This document shows positions 1 through 8,115 of a DNA stretch of 64,000 bases, piece after piece. The notes below the pieces were generated by a model. The model searched no databases. It saw only the letters and a program-made list of their open reading frames with translations, and was not told the origin of the DNA. Every line of letters starts with the position of its first letter. Positions within the stretch are counted from its first letter, which is position 1. Both the position numbers and the translations under genes were made by a program. The DNA lies in the NCBI GenBank assembly GCA_038043185.1, contig JBBTCO010000005.1, forward strand, positions 62,001-126,000, given 5' to 3'. This DNA comes from UBA5009 sp038043185. Lineage in GTDB: Bacteria; Bdellovibrionota; Bdellovibrionia; Bdellovibrionales; Bdellovibrionaceae.

Positions 1-1
1 G

Positions 2-106
2 GCCGATCGCAAAGTTGATTATGGGATTGTCGCTGAAGTTATGGCCGAAGTCAGAGCCGCGGGGATATTTAATATTGGACTCATTACCATACCAAAAGAT
101 AATTAA
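2..106 (+). CDS. tolR: TolR/ExbD C-terminal end (partial at window edge)
   Basis: The first 34 codons are open from the window edge and end in TAA at 104-106. The peptide (ADRKVDYGIVAEVMAEVRAAG, then FNIGLITIPKDN) matches the C-terminus of TolR/ExbD proteins, where an 'aDk.v.yg.v..vm...r.aGi..igl.t.p' segment forms the end of the periplasmic domain. TolR is the inner-membrane partner of TolQ in the proton-driven Tol-Pal system. The gene is directly upstream of a TolA-like gene and tolB, as in a tol operon; tolQ should lie outside the window. The TAA overlaps an ATG at 106. Confidence 0.85.
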   Translation, partial: ADRKVDYGIVAEVMAEVRAAGIFNIGLITIPKDN

Positions 107-878
107 TGATTCGAACGAGGTTGAAGTAACCCAAGGACTTAAATGGTCCCTTGGTCTTCATGTTGGCCTTGTCTTATTTTTAATGCTTAAGACTTATTTT
201 GTTTCGAATGACGTCATTGATTATGAATCGGCCATACGTGTGGATTTAGTTGGTCTTCCTGACAAAATCGATCCCAAACAACTGGCCCCTGCTGAACCAA
301 TTGCGCCACCTCCAAAAGAAAAATCTGAACCTCCTCCTGCGCCGCCTCCAGCTGTAGAAAAAGAAAAATTGCCCGACAAAAGTAAAATTGATCCTGACTC
401 CATCAATTTGGATGCAGTAAAGAAAAAACAACAACAGGCCTTGAATAAACTAAAGTCGTTAAGCGCTATTGAACAGATCAAAAAAAATCTTGAAGAGTCA
501 AAAAAACAAAATGAAAAAGATCGGGCTCAGAAAGCTGCGACCCAAATCAAAGGAAATATTTTGTCACCGGGCACCGAGTTGACGGGTCTTAATAAATTAC
601 AACATGAAAATTACGTCGGACAAATTGATCGCCAGATCAAACAAAATTGGTCGATTCCGGAATGGCTAGCAAAAAAAGATTATCAAGCTCAAGTCCTTTT
701 AAAGCTGGACGAGAAGGGTTTGATCCTTTCACGCCATATTGTAAAATCCAGTGGAAATGCAAATTATGATGATGCCGTTCTTGAAACAATTGATAAATCT
801 GCGCCTTATCCTTCGCCTCCAGAAAAATTAATAGCCATTGTCGGGGCCCGAGGACTGCTGATAGGATTTCCAGAGTGA
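75..878 (+). CDS. tolA: TolA/TonB-like energy transducer
   Basis: The layout is classic TolA: a short cytoplasmic N-terminus, one membrane segment (GLHVGLVLFLMLKTYF), a Pro-rich stretch, a long Lys/Gln/Ala-rich helical stalk and a C-terminal TonB-type domain (VLLKLDEKGLILS...YDDAVLETIDKSAPYPSPP). It links the inner-membrane TolQR motor to the outer membrane. It lies between tolR and tolB. The start is unclear: the frame is open from base 15, the in-frame TTG at 75 follows a GGGGA at 61-65, and no ATG lies near the expected coupled position. The tightly coupled ATG at 106 is out of frame and ends after seven codons. A one-base deletion near 108 or a non-ATG start are both possible. Confidence 0.8.
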   Translation: MDSLPYQKIINDSNEVEVTQGLKWSLGLHVGLVLFLMLKTYFVSNDVIDYESAIRVDLVGLPDKIDPKQLAPAEPIAPPPKEKSEPPPAPPPAVEKEKLPDKSKIDPDSINLDAVKKKQQQALNKLKSLSAIEQIKKNLEESKKQNEKDRAQKAATQIKGNILSPGTELTGLNKLQHENYVGQIDRQIKQNWSIPEWLAKKDYQAQVLLKLDEKGLILSRHIVKSSGNANYDDAVLETIDKSAPYPSPPEKLIAIVGARGLLIGFPE

Positions 879-903
879 ATAAAAATAAAATATTGGAGGA
901 CCG

Positions 904-2301
904 ATGAAAAAAAATTTTCTGAACACGACACTTATTTTTGTTTTTTTTGCGGGATTGTCCTTTATTGCGAAATCGGCTTTTGCTGAAGACTCACAGATTT
1001 ATATAAAAATTGGTGAAGCTAAGACTAAAAAAAGTTTATTGGCCTTTCCGCCATTTCAAAATGCAAGCTTGGGATCAGCGAATGCGAATACGGTCGGCGC
1101 TGAACTTTTTAATGTCATTAGCAATGATTTAAGTGTCTCAAGCTATTTTCAGTTCATTTCCCAAAATGCGTTTCTTGAAGATAGCAGTAAAGTGGGTCTT
1201 CGCCCGGCTCCCGCCGAGCCTAATGGATTTAAGTTTCAAAGTTGGTCCAGCATTGGTGCCGATTTTTTAATTCGAGGAAGTTATTCAGTTATTGGTAAGG
1301 ACGTCGAGCTTGAGATTTATTTGTATCATGTACCTAAAGCCGGTTTAGTCTTTGCAAAAAAATACAAAGGAACTGTAGCAGCAGCTCGGCGGATTGCTCA
1401 CACCTTTTCCAATGATGTTTTAAAAAATTTAACCGACAAAACGGGGATGTTTTTATCTCGTGTTGTTGTTTCCTCGGATCGTTCAAACAAAACTTACAAA
1501 GAAATTTACACTATGGACTGGGATGGCGCCCACTTAGAAAAAGTCACTGATCATAAAACAATTTCACTTTCCCCAGCTTGGGCTCCTGACGGTCGTCGCA
1601 TTGCCTACACTTCCTATGTGCAAAGAGCTCGCACTAAAATGAGGAATGCGGATATGTTTTTGTATGATGTTACCGCAGGCACACGAAAATTATTTTCTTA
1701 TCGACTGGGTATTAACTCTGGAGCCAGCTTTTCTCCGGATGGAAAATTCGTTTTTCTAACAATCTCGCAAGGAAACTCACCAGATATTTATAAAATTGCC
1801 ACTGACAGTGATTTTGTAAAAAAAATTACCAACGGTCCAAATTCGGCGATGAATGTCGAACCTGCCGTCAGTCCCGATGGGAAACAAGTGGCTTTTTCAT
1901 CTGATCGCAGTGGACGCCCCATGATTTATGTTATGGATATTGATGGCTCGAACATTCGTCGCATCACTTTTGCCGGAGTTTTTAACTCTTCACCCAGTTG
2001 GTCTTCTGATGGAAAAAAATTGGCCTTTGCTGGTCAAAGTGGAGATAATTTTGACATCTTTGTTGTGAGCACCGATGGTTCAAACATGATTCGATTAACC
2101 ACCGCTAAAAAAGCGAATGGCCGCGCAGCTAACAACGAAGATCCTTCGTTCTCTCCTGATGGGCGTTTTGTCATGTACACCAGCAATCGCAGTGGAAAAA
2201 ATCAGATTTTTATTTCAACCGCAGACGGCTCAGAGGAGCGTAGGGTTACAAATGATTCTTATAACTACTTTAAACCCAAATGGTCGGCGAACTTAGACTA
2301 A
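904..2301 (+). CDS. tolB: Tol-Pal system beta-propeller protein TolB
   Basis: 465 residues with a signal peptide (about 1-27, ending SAFA), an N-terminal TolB domain to about residue 165, then a six-bladed PD40 propeller with repeated SPDG-type turns (WAPDGRR, SFSPDGK, VSPDGKQ, SWSSDGKK, SFSPDGR). Length is usual for the family. Periplasmic TolB binds Pal and outer-membrane proteins and supports outer-membrane constriction during division. GGAGG sits 5 bases before the ATG. It follows tolA by 25 bases, so it is probably cotranscribed. No pal gene follows within the window; two cyclophilins occupy that place. Confidence 0.95.
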   Translation: MKKNFLNTTLIFVFFAGLSFIAKSAFAEDSQIYIKIGEAKTKKSLLAFPPFQNASLGSANANTVGAELFNVISNDLSVSSYFQFISQNAFLEDSSKVGLRPAPAEPNGFKFQSWSSIGADFLIRGSYSVIGKDVELEIYLYHVPKAGLVFAKKYKGTVAAARRIAHTFSNDVLKNLTDKTGMFLSRVVVSSDRSNKTYKEIYTMDWDGAHLEKVTDHKTISLSPAWAPDGRRIAYTSYVQRARTKMRNADMFLYDVTAGTRKLFSYRLGINSGASFSPDGKFVFLTISQGNSPDIYKIATDSDFVKKITNGPNSAMNVEPAVSPDGKQVAFSSDRSGRPMIYVMDIDGSNIRRITFAGVFNSSPSWSSDGKKLAFAGQSGDNFDIFVVSTDGSNMIRLTTAKKANGRAANNEDPSFSPDGRFVMYTSNRSGKNQIFISTADGSEERRVTNDSYNYFKPKWSANLD

Positions 2302-2401
2302 TTTTTTAGCATTGGTCGCAGAGCGACAACTGCCCTCGACTGCGGCTTGACCCCCCTGATAGAACGATATACCTACGAGGTTACCTTTAAAGGAGACCTC
2401 G

Positions 2402-3037
2402 ATGAAACTGCTGAGTCGAAATCTGACCCAAATTAAGCACATTCTGTGGATTTACCTTATGGCTTTTGTACTGATGGTATTCAGTTTCAATGCTGAAGCC
2501 AAACCTGCAAAAAAAGAAGTCGCCTCAAAAAGTCCAGTGGTTGTTATCAATGTCGAGATTCAAGGAAAAAGCATCGGCGATATTGAAGTTAAACTCAATG
2601 CTGAGAAAGCTCCTCTTTCAACAGAAAATTTTTTAAAATATGTCGATGCAAAATTTTATGATGGAACCATTTTCCACCGAGTTATCCCCACTTTCATGAT
2701 TCAAGGCGGAGGCATGACCCCAGATATGAAAGAAAAAACAACTCGCGGTAAAATTAAGAACGAAGCAAAAAATGGTTTGTCAAACAAGCGTGGCACTATT
2801 GCTATGGCACGCACCAATGAGATTGATTCAGCGACTGCACAATTTTTTATCAATGTCGACGATAACCTAAGATTGAATTACAAATCTGACGAGGAATATG
2901 GATATGCTGTTTTTGGTGAAGTGACTAAAGGCATGGATGTTGTTGATAAAATTAAAGCTGTTGAAACAACCACCAAAGGTGAGCATCAAGATGTCCCTGT
3001 AGTTGCAGTTCTTATTAAATCTGTGAAAAGAAAGTAA
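2402..3037 (+). CDS. Exported cyclophilin-type peptidyl-prolyl isomerase
   Basis: 211 residues: a hydrophobic export signal (about 16-33, ending NAEA) and a cyclophilin domain. Family marks are visible: FYDGTIFHRVIPTFMIQGG, the catalytic Arg in FHR, MARTNEIDSATAQFFIN and an AVFGEVTKGMDVVDKI segment. It would speed prolyl cis-trans isomerisation in the periplasm, probably for outer-membrane protein folding. AAAGGAG precedes the ATG at good distance. It is 100 bases after tolB and 4 bases before a second, signal-less cyclophilin. Confidence 0.92.
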   Translation: MKLLSRNLTQIKHILWIYLMAFVLMVFSFNAEAKPAKKEVASKSPVVVINVEIQGKSIGDIEVKLNAEKAPLSTENFLKYVDAKFYDGTIFHRVIPTFMIQGGGMTPDMKEKTTRGKIKNEAKNGLSNKRGTIAMARTNEIDSATAQFFINVDDNLRLNYKSDEEYGYAVFGEVTKGMDVVDKIKAVETTTKGEHQDVPVVAVLIKSVKRK

Positions 3038-3041
3038 TAAA

Positions 3042-3545
3042 ATGTTTGCTCTATTTGATACTAATCTAGGAAAATTCAAAGTTAAGCTTTTTCAAGATAA
3101 GACACCAAAAATCGTCGAAAATTTTGTTGGCCTTGTCGAGGGAACAAAAGACTGGGTTGATCCCAAATCAGGTCAAACTGTGAAAAAACCATTTTACGAT
3201 GGCTTAGTTTTTCATCGCGTGATCACCAATTTTATGATCCAAGGTGGTGATCCCCTTGGCAATGGAACTGGCGGACCGGGATATCGCTTCGAAGATGAAT
3301 TTCATCCCGAGCTTAGTCATAACAAACCAGGCTTGTTATCAATGGCCAATGCCGGTCCAAATACCAACGGCAGTCAATTTTTTATCACTGTTGTGAAATG
3401 TCCTTGGTTAGATAACAAACACAGTATTTTTGGTGAGGTTATCGAAGGTTACGATATTATTGAAAAGATTTCTCACTGTAAGACGGGACCGATGGATCGC
3501 CCGGTTGAAGCTGTGGTTGTGAATTCGGTGAAGATTGAGAGATAA
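3042..3545 (+). CDS. ppiB: Cytoplasmic cyclophilin-type peptidyl-prolyl isomerase
   Basis: 167 residues and no signal peptide. The cyclophilin core is clear: FYDGLVFHRVITNFMIQGGD, GTGGPGYRFEDEF, LSMANAGPNTNGSQFFIT, and W-LD-KHSIFGEVIEGYDI. The FHR arginine, Q in MIQGGD and the NGSQFFI motif are present, so the active site looks complete. It starts 4 bases after the exported paralogue, giving a cytoplasm/periplasm isomerase pair in one transcript. A strong hairpin terminator begins within its stop codon region. Confidence 0.92.
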   Translation: MFALFDTNLGKFKVKLFQDKTPKIVENFVGLVEGTKDWVDPKSGQTVKKPFYDGLVFHRVITNFMIQGGDPLGNGTGGPGYRFEDEFHPELSHNKPGLLSMANAGPNTNGSQFFITVVKCPWLDNKHSIFGEVIEGYDIIEKISHCKTGPMDRPVEAVVVNSVKIER

Positions 3546-3575
3546 AAAAAACCCGCTTGGTGAAGCGGGTTTTTG
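3544..3575. terminator. Bidirectional intrinsic terminator
   Basis: A-run, ACCCGCTT, loop GGTG, AAGCGGGT, T-run. The A and T flanks let it work for the plus-strand tol/ppi genes and for the convergent minus-strand gene ending at 3599. Confidence 0.9.
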
Positions 3576-3598
3576 AACTTTAACTTAAGTTTAGTAAA

Positions 3599-4210
3599 TT
3601 AAGCTTGTCCTAAACAATTCTTTTTGAATTCTGCAATTTTTTCTTGTAGCTCTTTTTCTGATAACTTGGGAAAAGCAGCTTTCATTGACAAGTAAATACC
3701 GTCATTTAGACTTTTTCCTTCAGACAATGCTTTTGCCAAAACTGACATCGCATTCCGAGCGGCACTTCCTGATTCTCCTTTAAGAGACATTAAAGTCATT
3801 GATTCTTCAACGAATTTTAAGATTTGGGCTTTCTCGGACTCATTTGCAGTAGATTTCGCAATTTTTACTAAAATAGAAGCAACTTTAACAGTAAAGTTAC
3901 CATCACTGTTAACATTAGAGTCGTAATCTTTAGCCAGCTCTACAAGCTTATCCCGAGTTCCTTGATCTTTAATGAGAGAAAAATCTTCAAGTTTCATTTC
4001 TGTATTCGAAATTTTCTTGCTTTCATTGGCCTCTCTCGCTCCATTAATTTCTTCTTTTGCAGCTTTAGCCTGACGCTCTTTTGGGGTCATCTCTTGCTCT
4101 CGACGTTGTTGTTCTTTAGCTTTATTATCTACTGTTGTTGCTTTTCGTTGAGCCGTAGCACTTAATGTAAATCCAACTACTGCTAACAATGTAATAAACG
4201 TTTTCATCAT
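3599..4210 (-). CDS. Exported helical protein of unknown function
   Basis: 203 residues. It has a signal peptide (MMKTFITLLAVVGFTLSATAQ), then a highly charged stretch rich in Lys, Glu, Arg and Gln (about 22-70), then a predicted all-helical domain with a single Cys near the C-terminus (KKNCLGQA). GGAGAAAG precedes the start. I do not recognise the family. It shares a terminator with the convergent cyclophilin genes and lies downstream of the 1122-residue gene in the same direction, 160 bases away. Confidence 0.8.
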   Translation of the reverse strand: MMKTFITLLAVVGFTLSATAQRKATTVDNKAKEQQRREQEMTPKERQAKAAKEEINGAREANESKKISNTEMKLEDFSLIKDQGTRDKLVELAKDYDSNVNSDGNFTVKVASILVKIAKSTANESEKAQILKFVEESMTLMSLKGESGSAARNAMSVLAKALSEGKSLNDGIYLSMKAAFPKLSEKELQEKIAEFKKNCLGQA

Positions 4211-4370
4211 AACTTTCTCCTTATAATTTTTAACTTTCTAATCTCACTCAATCTTCTATTTCAGTTTTTGTGCCAAATCTTTTAACTTCTACTCACATTA
4301 GTTCTACTTAAATCCCTCTTCAAAGCCTCAGTGACGGATTTGGTAGCCATTGGCTAATACTTAGTCGGTG

Positions 4371-7300
4371 CTAATTACACTTTCCAGAATTAGTCTTTTT
4401 CATACCTAAGTTAACACTTTTACATTCTTCTTTTAATGGACCCGAATCGCGATTGTATTCAACAACCCTTAACTGCGCGACCAATCCTTCAATCTGAGCT
4501 GCTAATGCAATAATTTTAGTCGTGCAAAAATTTAGAATATACATAGCTCTTTCAGCATCCGAGCTTGAATTTTCATTAGCTGCAAAGTGTTCAATTAAAG
4601 ATTTAAAGACGGCTTCTGTTTGCGATTTTTGTTTGTTAAAATTTTCCATATCTTCCTGAGAAAATTTTATTGAAACACGTTCTTTGCCATAAGGCTGTTC
4701 AATTTTAATTTTGGAAAGAACATTGTGGTAATGATTTATTAAATTTTCAACTTCAGTTTGAAAAGCATAAATTTGTGGAACTTTTCCTTTTTTACTTACA
4801 CCAGTCTCATTAAGGAAAAACAAGTCACCATTATAAGGTAGCACCTGATATTTAAATATATCTGCGTTTGTTTTCGCAGTCACTGGCTGCCATCCAATTA
4901 ATTGCTCTGCAGGAACAGTTTGAAAAAATGGTACATTGCTTGTAATTTCTTTAGTTCTAATTTTATCACGCACAAGTTCCGCCATAATCAAACTGTACAT
5001 TCTCATTTCTTGCATGGTGGAGTAGGCAATACTGTTTTTAACAGTTCCCTTATTAATTAAAGCGTCTTCCCAATAAAGAGTCTTAGCAAGATCGACGGCG
5101 ATTTCTTCATATTGACTACGATATTTTTCAAATTGTCGTCGAATCACTGGTTCGACAACATCATTCCACCAGTAGGCAAATCTTGGACTGTCTTTTTTTC
5201 TGTCGACTGAAATTAAACCGTTTAGCTCGGGTCGCAAATTAGGAATAATAAGGCTAAAAATTCCTTTATAGGATTTATTATTATTAGCTTTGTCTAAAAT
5301 TTGATCTTCGTACATTCGATCCGATGATTTCGCTTTCACATTTTCACTTAAATCACAGATATCCGCACTTACACTGGATTTTACAATTCGAGGTGGAATA
5401 AATTCATCTGAAAAACCAAACCATTCATCAATCATACCTTTATTGCCATTAAATAGATCTATGCCACACACCATATTGTAAGTTAAATAATCGACTTTAA
5501 GCGCGCTAAGGTAAGGACCAAATTTATAATCCTGCTTGACCTCATCCAGATAGTTTGCCGCACTCACCTGTGTAGCTGCATCGATAATTATTGATGAGGC
5601 GCCCTCTGTAAAAGCATGGGCAAAACCCAATCCATATTGCAAAAGAGGTCTTGGATTACCAAGCGAGGCATAAAATTTTATCAACAAGCTTCCGCCTGGA
5701 CCAGAAAAACCTTCACGCGCAAAAGTTTTACGCTCTTTATAGCCAAATAGAACTTCTCGGATTTTATTAAACGTTGTCGCAATTTGAAATTTATTTTTTG
5801 TATTTAACTCGATAACGATTGAATCAAAAAATTTCTTATCATTTTCATTCAAATTTGGTCTTAAACTTGCCAATTGCTTGACTAAAAATTCGTTTACACT
5901 CTTTTTTATTGTAACTAATTGATCTTCTTCAAGCGCATCGGGATTGGTTAAATAAAGTTGTTTTTCATTTTTAACATACTGATCGGGCTTAACTCCGAAA
6001 AGAGGGTACAACCGCATGACTGAAGATTGATATCTGGCATTTAAATTACGATCTACATCGCTCAATTGTGCATATGCATCTTTAGGTTTTTTATCTTTTT
6101 GATTTAGTTTTTCTATCGATTTATTTTCTAATTTAATTTTTTCAGCCGTTTTGTAATCTTGAAGATCTTCAAGCATTTTATTGTTGTAATAATAAGCTAA
6201 TCTTTCCGTGTTTTTGAGGTTATTGATTTTTCTTACCCAGGCAGAATGCGACATCATAGGATGACTTTGATTAAAATCTCTCCAGCTTTGCATAAATTCA
6301 GAAAATTCATTGAGCCAATTTAAGATATCACCTGATTTACATTTACCTTTAAATGGACTCAAGAGCGCATTCGCAGCTAGACCCAATCCGCCCATCAGGG
6401 CGATTCCTGGATTTGTTTCACATTCTGTTGCTGTTTCTTCTCCATCTCGCCAATTTCTTTTTTTCTCTTGTAAAATAACTTTCATAAATTTATCAGACAA
6501 AGTTGTAAAGGTATTGATTCCGGGCAGAACACTAAGTTGAGTGCGCGTAAAGTTTTCAAATTGTGGCGTAATCAGGGGTTCGAATAATTCTGTAAGTCCA
6601 AGAAACAGAATGAAGTTTGGAGTTTTTCCAACAATCATAAACGTCCAGCGCAAAGCTCCTGATCGAACAGCAGCGGCGCCGAAACGAGAGCCTACGAGAC
6701 TAAATCTTATAAATCCTCTGGCTACTGCTGATTCTTCGGCTTTTGACATAGCAACAGATTTTATTTTACTAAATGAAGCTGTTAATGACTTAGTCACCAA
6801 TCCAGAAGTAAACGTTGCCGCGAGCATTGAAATAATTGATGGACCGTAAACATGAAATTTCTTTTCAATCGTCCAGTCTTTCCAGGCCATTTCACAAGGA
6901 TCTGCTTGTGGGTTTGCTTGCTCCATAGCTGGAATCTGCCCACGTCCACGTAAATCTAAATTTTTTGAACAGGCCTGCAGTAAATGAAGAGTATCGCCTG
7001 TTATATGAGAAGCCATTGAACCAGCAGTCATTGATAAGTAAGGAATCACACTTGCAAATGTTTTCTTCATCATTTGACCTTTGGCGCTATTACTAAAAGA
7101 AACGTCATTCAAAAAATCTGCGGCATAACCGTTTACAACCATAAAAGCATAAAATGAAATGTATCCGATCGGATCCTTTGCTGAATCAATTAATTCTTCA
7201 AATGCAATAGGGTTTGAGCTGTATTTTTTTGTTAAACCAATAAGTTTAACTGAAAATAAAGCTAAATTAAATGTTAAGTTTTCGTTATAGAAATGAATGG

Positions 7301-7739
7301 CTCCTTTTTTAATATCTCTTAGAGTAAGAGCGTCTTTTTTATCTCTTTGCTCTTCGACAGGCGCGAATGGATTAAATTCCTTCTCACTATTTCGAAGAGC
7401 CACATAATGCATCAATGAACCCATTTTCGAACGAATGACACTGGGTCGACCCGCTTCATAAACAGCCTGTGGATCAGTTCCGGGAGTTATCGTCACTCGT
7501 GATAAAGGACTTTTCGCTCCACCAAACAGGCCTGCATTTTCAACATCAATATTTATTGTAGAACCTTTATTTATTTCGGCTTGCTCTTGAGGAGTTATTG
7601 CCTGTGGAGTTAAATTTTCGGTATTTTGTTTTTGCGAATCAGTGCTAGTATTGTCAGCCGCAAACACAGTAGGAACAACTGGAGCGTAAGTTAAATTAAA
7701 AACTAAAATATAGAGTAATACTTTTTTAAGACGAAACAC
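4371..7739 (-). CDS. Very large exported protein, family not recognised
   Basis: 1122 residues with a signal peptide (about 1-27, ending TVFA, then ADN). The first half has hydrophobic stretches that could be membrane or buried helices (ISFYAFMVVNGYAADF, SIISMLAATFTSGLV, FILFLGLTELFEPLI, ALMGGLGLAANALL). The second half is charged and helical. Cys residues are sparse but sometimes close (TECETNPG..., FKGKCKSG; C-terminal CN). I see no enzymatic motif, no outer-membrane barrel signature and no autotransporter repeats. Large orphan envelope proteins are common in predatory deltaproteobacterial lineages, but a role here is unknown. Base use is like its neighbours. Confidence 0.8.
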   Translation of the reverse strand: MFRLKKVLLYILVFNLTYAPVVPTVFAADNTSTDSQKQNTENLTPQAITPQEQAEINKGSTINIDVENAGLFGGAKSPLSRVTITPGTDPQAVYEAGRPSVIRSKMGSLMHYVALRNSEKEFNPFAPVEEQRDKKDALTLRDIKKGAIHFYNENLTFNLALFSVKLIGLTKKYSSNPIAFEELIDSAKDPIGYISFYAFMVVNGYAADFLNDVSFSNSAKGQMMKKTFASVIPYLSMTAGSMASHITGDTLHLLQACSKNLDLRGRGQIPAMEQANPQADPCEMAWKDWTIEKKFHVYGPSIISMLAATFTSGLVTKSLTASFSKIKSVAMSKAEESAVARGFIRFSLVGSRFGAAAVRSGALRWTFMIVGKTPNFILFLGLTELFEPLITPQFENFTRTQLSVLPGINTFTTLSDKFMKVILQEKKRNWRDGEETATECETNPGIALMGGLGLAANALLSPFKGKCKSGDILNWLNEFSEFMQSWRDFNQSHPMMSHSAWVRKINNLKNTERLAYYYNNKMLEDLQDYKTAEKIKLENKSIEKLNQKDKKPKDAYAQLSDVDRNLNARYQSSVMRLYPLFGVKPDQYVKNEKQLYLTNPDALEEDQLVTIKKSVNEFLVKQLASLRPNLNENDKKFFDSIVIELNTKNKFQIATTFNKIREVLFGYKERKTFAREGFSGPGGSLLIKFYASLGNPRPLLQYGLGFAHAFTEGASSIIIDAATQVSAANYLDEVKQDYKFGPYLSALKVDYLTYNMVCGIDLFNGNKGMIDEWFGFSDEFIPPRIVKSSVSADICDLSENVKAKSSDRMYEDQILDKANNNKSYKGIFSLIIPNLRPELNGLISVDRKKDSPRFAYWWNDVVEPVIRRQFEKYRSQYEEIAVDLAKTLYWEDALINKGTVKNSIAYSTMQEMRMYSLIMAELVRDKIRTKEITSNVPFFQTVPAEQLIGWQPVTAKTNADIFKYQVLPYNGDLFFLNETGVSKKGKVPQIYAFQTEVENLINHYHNVLSKIKIEQPYGKERVSIKFSQEDMENFNKQKSQTEAVFKSLIEHFAANENSSSDAERAMYILNFCTTKIIALAAQIEGLVAQLRVVEYNRDSGPLKEECKSVNLGMKKTNSGKCN

Positions 7740-8115
7740 TCTTCACCTCGACTTAAGTTAAAGCAATCCAAGTACCGCCCAAATCTTGCGTGGTGTTTAT
7801 AAGCTGATCTTTTGTCTCAGGATGAGACAGTTTGTGTGGCGAGTGACTGTTTATAGAAACGACTGTTTAAAGTTTGGACGGTCGTTGGGGTGGGGTGGTT
7901 AGGAATTTGTGATTAAGATTTTTCGTGGAACGTTGTCGGTGTCACATTTTTATATTTTTGGAAAAAATTCATAATGCACTCGATGGCTTTTTTAAATTGG
8001 AGTCATAATGACCTCGAAAGTTTGGCGGTAAATTATTTATGCTTAGTGATTTTAGGTAGATAGATTTGGGGCTTTTGTCGAGGTCGTGGATGGGGAATTG
8101 CTGGGAGGGATATAA
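7740..8115. other. 376-base divergent intergenic region
   Basis: Lies between the divergently transcribed 1122-residue gene and the solute-binding protein gene, so it should hold both promoters. It contains a perfect 7-bp inverted repeat TGTCTCA-GGA-TGAGACA at 7813-7829 and a G-run tract at 7887-7903 (GGGGTGGGGTGG then TTAGG) that could form a two-layer quadruplex. No RNA gene or credible ORF was seen. Confidence 0.6.

Noticed and set aside
7887..7903. G-rich tract as a quadruplex regulator
   Set aside because: Only two tetrads are possible and the tract is not placed at a recognisable promoter element; kept only as a note in the intergenic entry.
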